A DNA stretch of 64,000 nucleotides, taken from NCBI RefSeq assembly GCF_029946515.1, contig NZ_JARZHH010000008.1, forward strand, positions 62,001-126,000, read 5' to 3'. Shown here in pieces: positions 52,201-60,182 of the stretch (position 1 is the first letter of the stretch; every line of letters begins with the position of its first letter). Origin of the DNA: Polyangium sp. 6x1 (GTDB taxonomy: Bacteria > Myxococcota_A > Polyangia > Polyangiales > Polyangiaceae). Both the position numbers and the translations under genes were made by a program. The notes under the pieces are model-generated. The model saw only the letters and a program-made list of their open reading frames with translations, had not been told where the DNA came from and searched no databases.

Positions 52201-55003
52201 TCTGGCCCTCGACGGGCCGCCCCTCCAGATCGATCACGCCCAGCTCGACGGGCACATCGTCGCCCACGCCATACCACGTCGAGGGCAGCTTCATCCCGGC
52301 ATATCGTTTGGCCGGATGAACCACGACGCTCCCCCTACCTGCGACGTGGCGATGCGAGGCGTCGGTCACGTCCGCCTCGATCACGAATCGCTGCGGGCCC
52401 ATCGCGGGCGCGACTTCGAGCGCCTGCACGACCGCGAGCTTCCCTTCGGCCGAGAGCGACCCCTCGCCTGCGCGCGACCACGGCTGCTCCTCGTCGTCGT
52501 ACCAGCGAGGCGCGCGCCGGAACGAGAGCCCCGCCGAGGTCAAGGGCCCCTCCGGGAAAGGCGCGCCTTCGCGCCGCACCGTCCACGACGCGGTCGCGCC
52601 GTCCATGGGCGCGCCGAAGAGATACCGCGCCCGCACCTCGGCCCGCATCGTATTCTTTGCGTCGGCGGACGCGTCGACGTCGACCACGAATCGAGGCGGC
52701 TCGAACTCGGCGACCTGCACCATCGTCTGCGCGAGCGGCTCCCCCTCCCGATCCGGCTGCTCGAGGAGGATCTGATGCCGGCCGATCTTTGCGTCGGCCG
52801 GAAGGGTGACCGTCGTCGAGAGGCTGCCCATGTCGTTCGTCGTGAGCGTCTGCTGGAAGACGTCGTCGCCGGTCGGGCCCACGACGTGCAATCGCAGGGA
52901 CGCGCCTGCAATGGGCGAAAGCGCGGCCCCGTCGGGCTTGCGCACGGTTGCCTTGACGAACACGCTCGATCCGGGCCGATAAATGCCACGGTCCGTCAGG
53001 ACGAACGCCCGGCCGAACGACGAAGGCGCGCCCTCACCCGAGGCGAGGTCGGGGAAGATCTGCCGCTCCGTGATGCCGTCGCCGTCGAGCGGCAGCATGA
53101 AATCCGCGTCCTGCGCGCGTACGTCGAGGAAAGGCCGCTCCGTCGTGCGCAGGTCGAACGGCAGGAGCGCGAGGCCCGAGGCGTCCGTGGTCACGCCGGC
53201 CGAAGTCTCGTCGCCCGAGAGGCGCACGAGCGCGCCCTGCACCGGCGCGCCGCCCGCGAGGCGCGAGACCTGCACGATCGTCGCATTCGGCGTCGCGCGG
53301 GTATGCACGGCGAGCGAGCGCTCGTCGCCGGGACGAATCAAAGCGACGATGGGCTTCGCCGCCTCGCTCCCGCGCGGAAACTTCGCGAGCTTCGCGCCGA
53401 ACGCAATCTCGTCGGCCTCGATCGACGTGAGATAACTTTGCCCCGCCGAGAGGTGCTTCGAGAGATCGAGCTGCGTCGTGACGAGCTTGTTCCGCTCGGC
53501 CTTGACAGCGATCGGAATGCGCACGGGCGCGGATTCGGGGGGGAGGTCCCGCGTGCGCACGCGCCGGAGCGCGGCCTCCTGCGCGGCGCGGTCCGTGGAG
53601 GCGACGGGCCAGGCGAGGAGTGAGGCCTTGGAGACGTTGCGCGAGGTCACGGCGAAATGGCGCGTCGTCTCTGGATCGAGCCACAACATACCGTCTGCCA
53701 TGGTCACGCTCGCGGGCATCGGGGCCATCTCGGCGCGGAAGGAGACGGGCTTCGCGAGGCGGCTGCCGTGATCGTCGACGAGGCCGTCGATCGAGACCTC
53801 GTACGATTTCGAGGGCTCGAACTCGCCGCGGATCACGATTTCGCTGTCCCACCGCTCGTTCCGCACCGTCATGTTCCGCACGGGCGGGCTCACGCGCACG
53901 CGGGCCGCGAGTTTGTCGTCCGGGGTCGCGATCGCCTGATTGAACGACACGCGAATCTCGCGCCCCGCCGTGTAGAGCTTCCCGTCCTGGAACGTACACG
54001 ACCGTTGCCGGCCGTCGTCGTCCCAGTACCATTCGCACGTCACCTCCAGGAACGCGAGCGCGTCGGCCACGGTGACGTCGATCTCAAGCGTCTGATGGAG
54101 TTTTTCCTGGAACCGAGGCTTCGCCTGGAGGACGAGCTTCGTGCCGGCCGCGACGGGCGAGACGGGACGGACGAGCACGACGAGCTTCGGATCGACCTTG
54201 ATCCCCTGAAACGTCGGCGTCTTCGGGTGATCGAGGACGACGGAGATGGGCCTCTCGGTCGCCGCGTCCGTCAACGTGACGAGGCTCCGCGCGAGGCCGA
54301 GGTCGATCGGCTGATCATAAAGAACCGCGAACGTCTCGCGCGCGCCGACCTCTCGGCCGTCGTTCGGGTGCATCGCGATGACGCGGTGGCGGCCAGGAAT
54401 GGGGAGGTAGCCGAGGTCCTTGCCGGCGATCGTGACGCCCGGGGTCGCCTTGAATTGCGCTTTCCAGGCCTGCTTCAGGCCGGCGCCCGCGGGCGTCTTC
54501 AATTCGCCGAGCTCCACGCCGTACGTGGTCTCCGTGTCGAAGGGGCGCTTTGCCACGAATTCGAGCGTCGTGTCGTCGATCCAGCGCGCCTCGCCCTCCA
54601 CGCTCGGCGTCACGCGAATCGTGCCCTCCGCGGCCTTCGTGGGCCCTTTCGCGGCGGGATCGGGCGCGGGGCGCGCGACGGGCTGATTGAACACGATACG
54701 GAACGAGGTGCCATGGAAAGAGAATTTGCCGTCGTCGAGGCTCGGGCTCCGGACGTCCAGATCGGTCGAGGTGCGGTCGACCTCGTCGCCATGGACCGGC
54801 AGGCGAGCCTGACGCGACGCGGCCGGGGGAAAGACCAGCGGCTCGTCGCCCTTGTGCACGGCCCGCTCGATGACGACGGGCGGCGGAGGTTGTCCGGGCA
54901 GGGTGGTGGGAACGGAGGGGGAGCTGCTGCAAACGAGGCCGAACGAGGAGGCGAGCAGCACGGCCGGGACGAGCCAGACAGGACGGGTGCGGGCGGAGGA
55001 CAT
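49262..55003 (-). CDS. yfhM: Alpha-2-macroglobulin-family lipoprotein (YfhM/ECAM type)
   Basis: A 1913-residue protease-trapping lipoprotein: signal peptide and lipobox GLVC (about residue 28), then a chain of MG beta-sandwich domains, a bait-like region, and the thioester-bearing helical domain with GCVEQTTSS (Cys about 1437), where C-x-E-Q forms the internal thioester. A protease that cuts the bait is covalently trapped. FRVRDSRSDLGELFERS and FNQPVARPAPD are typical family stretches. It is longer than E. coli YfhM (1653). ATG 55003 with GGAAGG is preferred; an ATG at 55057 is possible. It is translationally coupled to pbpC. In a predator that exports proteases it may guard against its own or rival enzymes. 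Confidence 0.95.
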   Translation of the reverse strand: MSSARTRPVWLVPAVLLASSFGLVCSSSPSVPTTLPGQPPPPVVIERAVHKGDEPLVFPPAASRQARLPVHGDEVDRTSTDLDVRSPSLDDGKFSFHGTSFRIVFNQPVARPAPDPAAKGPTKAAEGTIRVTPSVEGEARWIDDTTLEFVAKRPFDTETTYGVELGELKTPAGAGLKQAWKAQFKATPGVTIAGKDLGYLPIPGRHRVIAMHPNDGREVGARETFAVLYDQPIDLGLARSLVTLTDAATERPISVVLDHPKTPTFQGIKVDPKLVVLVRPVSPVAAGTKLVLQAKPRFQEKLHQTLEIDVTVADALAFLEVTCEWYWDDDGRQRSCTFQDGKLYTAGREIRVSFNQAIATPDDKLAARVRVSPPVRNMTVRNERWDSEIVIRGEFEPSKSYEVSIDGLVDDHGSRLAKPVSFRAEMAPMPASVTMADGMLWLDPETTRHFAVTSRNVSKASLLAWPVASTDRAAQEAALRRVRTRDLPPESAPVRIPIAVKAERNKLVTTQLDLSKHLSAGQSYLTSIEADEIAFGAKLAKFPRGSEAAKPIVALIRPGDERSLAVHTRATPNATIVQVSRLAGGAPVQGALVRLSGDETSAGVTTDASGLALLPFDLRTTERPFLDVRAQDADFMLPLDGDGITERQIFPDLASGEGAPSSFGRAFVLTDRGIYRPGSSVFVKATVRKPDGAALSPIAGASLRLHVVGPTGDDVFQQTLTTNDMGSLSTTVTLPADAKIGRHQILLEQPDREGEPLAQTMVQVAEFEPPRFVVDVDASADAKNTMRAEVRARYLFGAPMDGATASWTVRREGAPFPEGPLTSAGLSFRRAPRWYDDEEQPWSRAGEGSLSAEGKLAVVQALEVAPAMGPQRFVIEADVTDASHRHVAGRGSVVVHPAKRYAGMKLPSTWYGVGDDVPVELGVIDLEGRPVEGQTVAAKLERIEWQYAKRRGAGGSLEWDWTSKRVEAGRCTVTSAKQPVICKVNIGRSGSYEITAEVDGRPGGAMGLWAYGSEGEALPAAPERPHALDLSADKSKYAPGETAKILVRSPFPEATLVTTIEQGDLLEKRAIRVKAGATVIDVPLRAEHAPYVHATATLLPIGAKGRAATDYKIGAVRLPVSMAGARLEVAARSDKPFYRPGDEAEIDLEVTDGGKPEGDAEIALAVVDEGVLRLTDFHPIDPAAALRPGRGLSFRVRDSRSDLGELFERSHVPGDGGGAALSTITEARKKFVETALFKPDVRPDAQGKAKVRFKLPDNLTEFRIMAVALDREGKGAKSESSFLVKKPVMLVPVVPRFARVGDRFEAAAMLHNETAAALGATVRLGARSQTVNVPAGGKARVGFSLEPAAAGALPLLFSAEDEAGKKLDEVEAKLAVDEPGIDERPRLGGAFVRNEEVQLDVPAGVIERGGFLTVKVGEHLWPELGARLEWLLGYPHGCVEQTTSSTLPLIAARTILPRIGVTRLSEGELQKRIAAGIQRLATMRTDSGGLAYWPGGDEPNVYGTAYAIRAVILAKKAGVNPPAGLLEGMQGFLADRMLDKDTAPEVSAAIAESLADAGALDRSAADALFDRKGDQSVFGLGSLALALGSLPEQEDRVKTLLDMIEGSFDERGELSNTKRMSDFYYYGSPSRSRAQAAIALARLRRSSTILPLLLREIAADMDDYTTQATAYSLLALSQHLEASTDDGVTVRVSLDGESLAPTADLGFGSKEFAIPLSRVRGKKMKLVLSAEGDRSVGYAISSAWQRAIAAADSPAATRGENGPSVYRVISDPRGGAVDLSKVKAGDLLRVALYARLPEVDDERRGYVALTDRLPAGFEPVQPELATVASAPGIDSHHPFYSALRWSSAEASHIEMRDDRVNVYFDKVWGDSVAATYLVRATTPGVFALPAAAGELMYEQDGVGYSDAGQVTIQ

Positions 55004-55271
55004 GGTCCGCGCACCTTCCACGCCCCGCGCCGGTCGTAGAGGTGAATGAAAACGCATGGTTACGAACTCCCGTGTGTGTCCGACAGGCCGCGACGTGTGG
55101 AAACCGCGCCGCGGGGTGGGCCCGGCTGGGACGAGGCGCGCGTGCGAGCTTCCATCGTTCGATGCTACCACCATTTCCTATGCGGGACGTCATTCGAAAG
55201 GACGAAAAAAAAGCCTGCTTGCATCTGGAAATCGCGGGGCCCGAGGGGCATGATTCCCGGGGGAGGGTCAA

Positions 55272-56390
55272 ATGGGTGGAGTCACGGTCGAAAGCCTTTT
55301 CGAAGAGCTCGCCGGCACCATCGAACAGTGGACCGTACCGCCGAGCCGCAATCTCGGATGGACGGAGCCTCTGCGTCCCTGGCGCGCGACAATCGATGAC
55401 GCGCTGCGTGTGCTCGCGGGGGACGGGCGGCTCGCGCGGCTCGACGCGCTCGGGCATCCGCTCGTCGAATCCCTCGTGACCATCGCGACGCGCCCGCTCT
55501 GGAGCTTCTTCGCCACGCCGGAGGGGCGAAATCGAGCGCTCTTCGAGCTCGTCCAGAACCTCGCGAATCCGGGGCGCATCAATCAGGGGCTCAAGGGCAC
55601 GTGCGCCGCGGCCTGCGTCGAGACGTATCTCGCCGTGCAGGATCCGGCCGAATACGCGCGCCTCGTGGCCGGGCTCATTTCCACCTCGGGGCGGGCCACG
55701 CTGCGGTCGGGCGAGGAGCTCGTCTGCGACGAGGACATCCTCTTGCCGAGCGCGGGCGAGCGCGGCCGAAATCCCATCAGCCGCATCTTTCAGGTCGCGT
55801 GCATGGAGTTCGCGTACCCCGATCTCGATTACGACAACATCCTCGACAGCCACTTCAAGGGCGAGGCGTGCGTCGGGACCGGGCTCGAAATGGGCGCGTT
55901 CGAACGCCTCCTCGTCGCGGTCACGGGCAAACCCTGGAAGACGCTCTCGACGCAGCACGCGATGATGGCGAAGGCCCTCGCGAAGCTCGGCATCTCCACC
56001 GAGGGCGTGGCCGACCTCGCGCGCGACGGGCTCTCGATCCTCGAGCAATCGACGCGCAAAGGGGAGCCGGTCTTCGCGACGATCGTCCTCCCCGCCGTGA
56101 CGAGGCTCCAGGGGAATGCAGGGGGCGAGCCCATCCAGCACGCGGCGCACAAGATCCTGGTGCTCTCGATCGACGGGGAGGAAGGCGTCGTGCATTATGA
56201 CGACCCCATCGATCCACACGAGCGCTGGTTCGAAGGCGCGAGCGTGCGCATCGAGGACGAGCTCGGCCGATGCAGCATGCCGATCGCCGATTTCGAGCGG
56301 CTCCTCGGCGACCTTTCGTATCGAGAGGATCTCTGGGACCGGTCGCTTCCACGGCCGGAGGCACGCGTCCGAGAAGCTCAGCCGGCGTAG
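55272..56390 (+). CDS. Papain/C39-like cysteine-peptidase-fold protein (tentative)
   Basis: A 372-residue protein divergent from the alpha-2-macroglobulin gene. INQGLKGTCAAACVETYLA (about 103-121) has the Q-x(6)-C arrangement of papain-like and C39 peptidases (oxyanion Gln, catalytic Cys at about 111). KILVLSIDGEEGVVHYDDPI (about 294-313) carries His and Asp in the layout expected for the second part of the site. No signal peptide is visible, so it may act inside the cell or leave by another route. ATG 55272 follows GGGAGGG. No close family comes to mind; the fold call rests on these motifs. It overlaps the end of the convergent gene by 13 bp. Confidence 0.55.
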   Translation: MGGVTVESLFEELAGTIEQWTVPPSRNLGWTEPLRPWRATIDDALRVLAGDGRLARLDALGHPLVESLVTIATRPLWSFFATPEGRNRALFELVQNLANPGRINQGLKGTCAAACVETYLAVQDPAEYARLVAGLISTSGRATLRSGEELVCDEDILLPSAGERGRNPISRIFQVACMEFAYPDLDYDNILDSHFKGEACVGTGLEMGAFERLLVAVTGKPWKTLSTQHAMMAKALAKLGISTEGVADLARDGLSILEQSTRKGEPVFATIVLPAVTRLQGNAGGEPIQHAAHKILVLSIDGEEGVVHYDDPIDPHERWFEGASVRIEDELGRCSMPIADFERLLGDLSYREDLWDRSLPRPEARVREAQPA

Positions 56391-58180
56391 GCCTCGTCCT
56401 GCTCGATGCGGCTCAGCACCCAGTCGAACGTGCTCGCCTCGACGAGCGTCCCGCAATGGCCGCAGCGCTCGGCCATCTCCATGGTGAGCGGCGCGCCGCA
56501 TTGCGGGCAGGACGGGGCGGCGCGCGTCGGGCCATGCTTGGCCGCGCTCCGCACGAGGGTCCAGTATTCGGTGTAGGCGCGCTCCCTGTCGCGTCTGCCG
56601 CCCACGACGGCATTGTCCCCCAGCCGGATCGTATAATCGAGCCCGGTCGCGTGCACCCGCACGGTCGCGGCCTCGTACCACCGGTCCGAGGCGATCCGCA
56701 CGAGCTCGACCCGCAGGATGCGCGCATTCTCGGTGACGTTGCGGAGCCCCTGCTGCCGATAGGCCTCGATCCAGTAGCTCTGCGCTCTCCAAAGACGATC
56801 CGTGAGGCAAGGCCGGGCGCGATTCCATTCGAGCGACGTCCACGCGTGTTGCATGGTGGCGAAGATCCATTGCACGCGCCCGGAGAACGTCGACTCGGTG
56901 AAGGACGCGTCGCGACGCGCCATCTCCATCCGCGCCGCCGAGAGCCCCGGATCGAAGACCGTGCGTAGCTCCGTGCCCTCCTCCTCCGTCGTACCCGTGA
57001 GCATGGGCCCGCGCGTCTCGCGGGCGAGGAGGTCGATCCGCTCGACGACCCAGTCGAATTGACCCGAATCCACGGCTTGGCTGCAATACGTGCAGCGCCC
57101 GTGCGTCGTGCGTTCGAGCGGCGCGCCGCAGTTCGGGCAGGAGAACGAGCGGACCCGATCGGGCGAACGCGAGCGGGCGCCGAAGGAACGCACGAAGGTC
57201 CAGCGCTCCAGCGCATAATGGGAGGTTGGAGACGCGCCCTGCGGATCCTCGGTATAATTGGATTCGAGCTCCACGACGAGCCGGCTCTGCTGGGTCCGCG
57301 TGTCGACCAGGAACGACACGAGCCGGAGCGATCCGACGATCACGGTCGTGACCGGGACACGCGGCAAGCTGCCGAGGGTATTGCGCGCCGCCGGGCGCAG
57401 ATAAGGCGAATACTTTTCGAGGGCATTCGATCCGCGGGCCGTGTGCGCCTCGGTGTAGAGCGCGGTGATGAAGTCTTCGAGCAGGATGACCGAAAAATCG
57501 GGGTCCTGGCCGCGCAGCCACTCCATCTTGCGGCGGACCTCGGCCGGGCTCTCCTCGGGCGCGGACGGCACGTGCATGGGCCCGGTGGCGACGAAATGGC
57601 CGGCGGAGGACCAGCCCACGTCGAGCTGATGGCGCTTTCGTTGCCGGCGCAGGAGGAGCCCGATGAGGAACATGGGCGCCGCGAGCACGCCCGCGCCCGC
57701 GGCGAAGAAGCCGGCGCCGAAGACGAACCCGACCATGCGCTCGGCGGTCGTCGTCGTGTCGGGCCCGATCGGAATGGGGGCGTGCGGCGCGGGCGCCGGA
57801 TAGATCGATGCGCCCGGCGACGGGCCTTGTTTGGCGCGAAGAACCCCGCTCTCGTCCCGAAAGGCCCAGACGTGTTTGCGCGCTGTGCCACTGCCGGAGG
57901 TCCTCGAGCCGCTCCCGGTGGTGCCGCCGACCGTGATCGGCCGGCTCCCCCAACTCGATCCCGAGGACCGGCTCCCGCTGCTCCCGCTGCTCGACGATCG
58001 GCTCCCGCTGCTCCCGCTGCTCGACGATCGGCTCCCGCTGCTGCTGCTGCTGCTGCCGGACGAGCGCGAACCCCCCTTGAAGGAGCTGCCGCCGCCGGGG
58101 CGCGCGAAGGCCTGGTCGTTTGACCACAAAAGGAGCAGCGAGAGGAGCGCCGAGCCGAGGAGCGTTTTCTGCCGAATCAT
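56378..58180 (-). CDS. Double Tim44-like, double zinc-ribbon membrane protein
   Basis: A 600-residue protein. The signal peptide (cut near QAFA) is followed by a Ser/Gly/Arg-rich low-complexity stretch (about 30-80) and one or two membrane helices (about 137-165). Two modules follow, each a Tim44-like domain plus a zinc ribbon: EDFITALYTEAHTARG with CPNCGAPLERTTHGRCTYC (about 355-373), and WIFATMQHAWTSLEWNRA with CPQCGAPLTMEMAERCGHC (about 555-573). Tim44-like domains bind membranes or hydrophobic ligands. The ribbons follow the cytoplasmic side of the helix, or the periplasm if there is only one crossing. It is the last gene of a four-gene unit with the TPM protein directly upstream (2-bp gap). 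Function unknown. Confidence 0.8.
   Translation of the reverse strand: MIRQKTLLGSALLSLLLLWSNDQAFARPGGGSSFKGGSRSSGSSSSSSGSRSSSSGSSGSRSSSSGSSGSRSSGSSWGSRPITVGGTTGSGSRTSGSGTARKHVWAFRDESGVLRAKQGPSPGASIYPAPAPHAPIPIGPDTTTTAERMVGFVFGAGFFAAGAGVLAAPMFLIGLLLRRQRKRHQLDVGWSSAGHFVATGPMHVPSAPEESPAEVRRKMEWLRGQDPDFSVILLEDFITALYTEAHTARGSNALEKYSPYLRPAARNTLGSLPRVPVTTVIVGSLRLVSFLVDTRTQQSRLVVELESNYTEDPQGASPTSHYALERWTFVRSFGARSRSPDRVRSFSCPNCGAPLERTTHGRCTYCSQAVDSGQFDWVVERIDLLARETRGPMLTGTTEEEGTELRTVFDPGLSAARMEMARRDASFTESTFSGRVQWIFATMQHAWTSLEWNRARPCLTDRLWRAQSYWIEAYRQQGLRNVTENARILRVELVRIASDRWYEAATVRVHATGLDYTIRLGDNAVVGGRRDRERAYTEYWTLVRSAAKHGPTRAAPSCPQCGAPLTMEMAERCGHCGTLVEASTFDWVLSRIEQDEAYAG
57971..58055 (-). repeat. 30-bp tandem repeat encoding the Ser/Gly/Arg stretch
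   Basis: Two perfect copies of a 30-bp unit (57971-58000 and 58001-58030), each beginning GCTCCCGCTGCTCCCGCTGC, are followed by a partial third copy and a run of GCT/CTG triplets. They encode the SRSSSSGSSG-type segment after the signal peptide of the Tim44-like protein. Confidence 0.85.
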
Positions 58181-58182
58181 GG

Positions 58183-58809
58183 TCACCGCACCTCGTCGCT
58201 GAGCTCGTTGATGTCGTCCGCGCGTGGCGGGAGCGCCTCTTTCAGCCAGGCGCCGAGGCCTCGGACCGCGGAGACAAACCCCTCCATGGGCAAAGCCTCG
58301 GCCACGGCGCGCTCGATCCCGCGGATCGCCTCGCCGGGCTGGCCGTCGCTCTCGCGGCGCAGAATGCCGATGTCGGTGACGACCTCGGCGCGGCGCTCGA
58401 AGACGGAAATGTAGATGAGAATGCCCGTCCGATCCCGGGTCCCCGCGATTCCCTGGTCCAGAAACGCCTCGCGCGCGGCCGCGCGCACCTGGCGCTCTCG
58501 CAAGGCTCTCGGCAGGAGCAGCCGCCGGAGCGGCGCGACGTTCGCGCAAAAGACCGCGCCGGCGGCAAACAGGAGGAGCAGTGCCGGCGGCACGAGATCG
58601 TCCGTGAACTCGGTCGGCGCATAGATGTAGACGCAGAGGCCGACGAACGCGCAGATCGCGCCGAACAGAACATCGGCCTGGCGGTAGGCCCCCGAGCGGG
58701 GCCGCACCGTGATGACGATCTCGGCCGAGCACATCGCCTCGACCTCCTTGATGAGGCCCTCGATCTGCGCCCGCTCCGCCCCGTCCTTTCGCCACGATAT
58801 CGACGCCAT
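58183..58809 (-). CDS. TPM-domain membrane protein
   Basis: A 208-residue protein with the TPM (TLP18.3/Psb32/MOLO-1) fold split around two membrane helices at about 50-66 and 74-92. The first TPM strand-helix part contains AEIVITVRPRSG (about 28-40); the second contains TGILIYISVFERRAEVVTDIGI (about 121-142) and a C-terminal helix. TPM proteins bind metals or help maintain membrane complexes. ATG 58809 has GAGG seven bases before it; TTG 58815 overlapping the previous stop is less likely because its ribosome-binding site would be too close. TPM genes are often found with Tim44-like or LemA genes, and a Tim44-like gene follows here. Confidence 0.83.
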   Translation of the reverse strand: MASISWRKDGAERAQIEGLIKEVEAMCSAEIVITVRPRSGAYRQADVLFGAICAFVGLCVYIYAPTEFTDDLVPPALLLLFAAGAVFCANVAPLRRLLLPRALRERQVRAAAREAFLDQGIAGTRDRTGILIYISVFERRAEVVTDIGILRRESDGQPGEAIRGIERAVAEALPMEGFVSAVRGLGAWLKEALPPRADDINELSDEVR

Positions 58810-58811
58810 GA

Positions 58812-59621
58812 TCAATCCTCGATGGGCAGACCGGGGAGAGCCTTCCGCGCCGCGGTCTTCAGCGCCTCCTCGATGTTGCGATGGAAATTCCCGGCGATCT
58901 CACCCTTGACGTTCGCGCCGTCGTCGGTGACGTCGACCATGGCGCTGCTCTCCGCCACGAACGCGAATCCGCCGAGGTGACGGCCCGACTCCACGTCGAA
59001 GACGAGCACGTCGGCCTTGAGATACCCGCCGCCGAATCGATGGCAGGTGCCAGCGTCGGCCGCGCCGCCGTCCTCCACGCCCGCGTCGAACGGGCTGCAC
59101 GTGGTGCTCGTCCGCGGATCCGAGGGCTCGACGAACGCGAGCGAGCGGACGACGAGCAGATAACGGAGCGCCTCGCAAAGTTCGAGAACGTCGTCCGCGC
59201 GATAACTGCTCATCGACGGCGGGGACAATTGCGGATGCGCCGCGTCGTACGGCTCCCTGTGCGTCGCGAGCACCGACGCACACCGATTGATCGTCCCGGT
59301 CGCGGCCGCCCGATACGGGACGTTCCCGAGCTCCGCGAGGTTGTCGAGGTCTTCGAGGTACGCGATCGCGGCATTGACCCCGACGGTGCCGCCGCTGAAG
59401 GAAAGAACCGGCGCGGGGCCGCCCGCGACGTGGACGACGTCGCTCGACACCGCGGGGAGCGCGCGGGCTTGCTCCTTCAAGGCCTTGACCTTGGCGAGCT
59501 TCGCTTCGACGGGGGCGCGATGCTCGGCGAGGACCTCCTTCAGGTCCTTGCCGAGGAAGCACCCTGCTGCGAATGCAGGTGCGAGGAGAAAAAGGAAAAA
59601 CCGCGCCGTCCGGAGAGGCAT
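58812..59621 (-). CDS. Lipoprotein of unknown function upstream of TPM gene
   Basis: A 269-residue lipoprotein (lipobox AAGC, about residue 21) with an N-terminal coiled helix (EVLAEHRAPVEAKLAKVKALKEQARALP), then an alpha/beta body. Two Cys in TTCSPFDAG and GTCHRFGGG flank an Asp/Gly-rich loop. GGYLKADVLVFDVESGRHLGGF near the end suggests a beta-sheet domain, and the C-terminal helix NFHRNIEEALKTAARKAL recalls proteins of lipopolysaccharide or DUF-type envelope complexes, but I cannot name the family. It lies in an operon with the TPM and Tim44-like genes, with a 4-bp-scale junction. Confidence 0.7.
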   Translation of the reverse strand: MPLRTARFFLFLLAPAFAAGCFLGKDLKEVLAEHRAPVEAKLAKVKALKEQARALPAVSSDVVHVAGGPAPVLSFSGGTVGVNAAIAYLEDLDNLAELGNVPYRAAATGTINRCASVLATHREPYDAAHPQLSPPSMSSYRADDVLELCEALRYLLVVRSLAFVEPSDPRTSTTCSPFDAGVEDGGAADAGTCHRFGGGYLKADVLVFDVESGRHLGGFAFVAESSAMVDVTDDGANVKGEIAGNFHRNIEEALKTAARKALPGLPIED

Positions 59622-59660
59622 GCGGGCCAGTCTACCAGCCCTTGCCTCCTCGGTGCGTCG

Positions 59661-60053
59661 TCAGCAAGCTCCCGCGCAACCGCGGACGCTGTGGAACCAG
59701 AGACCGCCCTGATTTTCGCAGGCGTCGCGCTCGAGCTTGATCGTACAGCAGCGCTTCGCCGAGCCGCCGCAGACCTGCTCGACGGGTCCGCTCCGAAGAC
59801 AGCAGACCTCGGTGTCCTCGTCGAGCGGCACGTCCATCTTGGGCTTCTCGGGCGCCGACGGCAGCGAGACCGAGGGCGGCGCAGGCGCCTCGAGGGAGGG
59901 AACCTCGGGCGTCTGGGGAAGCTGCGGAAGCTCGACCTTCGGCGCCTGGGGCGCATCCGGCAGGCCGATGAGCTGGCAACCCAGGGGGCCTCCCGCGAGG
60001 GCGACCAGGACGAAGGGCACGCAGAGGGCGGCGAGATGGCGGAGCGGCTTCAC
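59661..60053 (-). CDS. Small Cys-rich lipoprotein
   Basis: A 130-residue lipoprotein (GTG 60053 preceded by AAGGGG; GTG 60083 is an alternative). The lipobox is PLGC (about residue 25). A Pro-rich stretch (about 31-80, with repeated PxxP and PLPQTPEVPSL-type units) leads to a C-terminal domain with nine Cys in about 50 residues, including two CC pairs (EVCCLRSG and KRCCTIK) and a final CAGAC. The domain is probably a disulphide-bonded knot. It lies 39 bp upstream of the lipoprotein gene at 59621 and probably opens that operon. No known family. Confidence 0.65.
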   Translation of the reverse strand: MKPLRHLAALCVPFVLVALAGGPLGCQLIGLPDAPQAPKVELPQLPQTPEVPSLEAPAPPSVSLPSAPEKPKMDVPLDEDTEVCCLRSGPVEQVCGGSAKRCCTIKLERDACENQGGLWFHSVRGCAGAC

Positions 60054-60182
60054 GATCCCCTTGCATCGCCGAGGGACGGGCACCTCGGCCGACAGTTCAG
60101 GTCAACGTGTGTCTCACGAACACGCGCCCGTGGCAAGATCCCAGCTCTTCCCCCGGAGAGCGCGGGACATTAGGGTCGCCGG

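Noticed and set aside
60131-60146. TGGCAAGATCCCAGCT before the EamA-like gene as a -24/-12 promoter
   Set aside because: The -24 half fits but the -12 TT is replaced by CA; left out as too weak.
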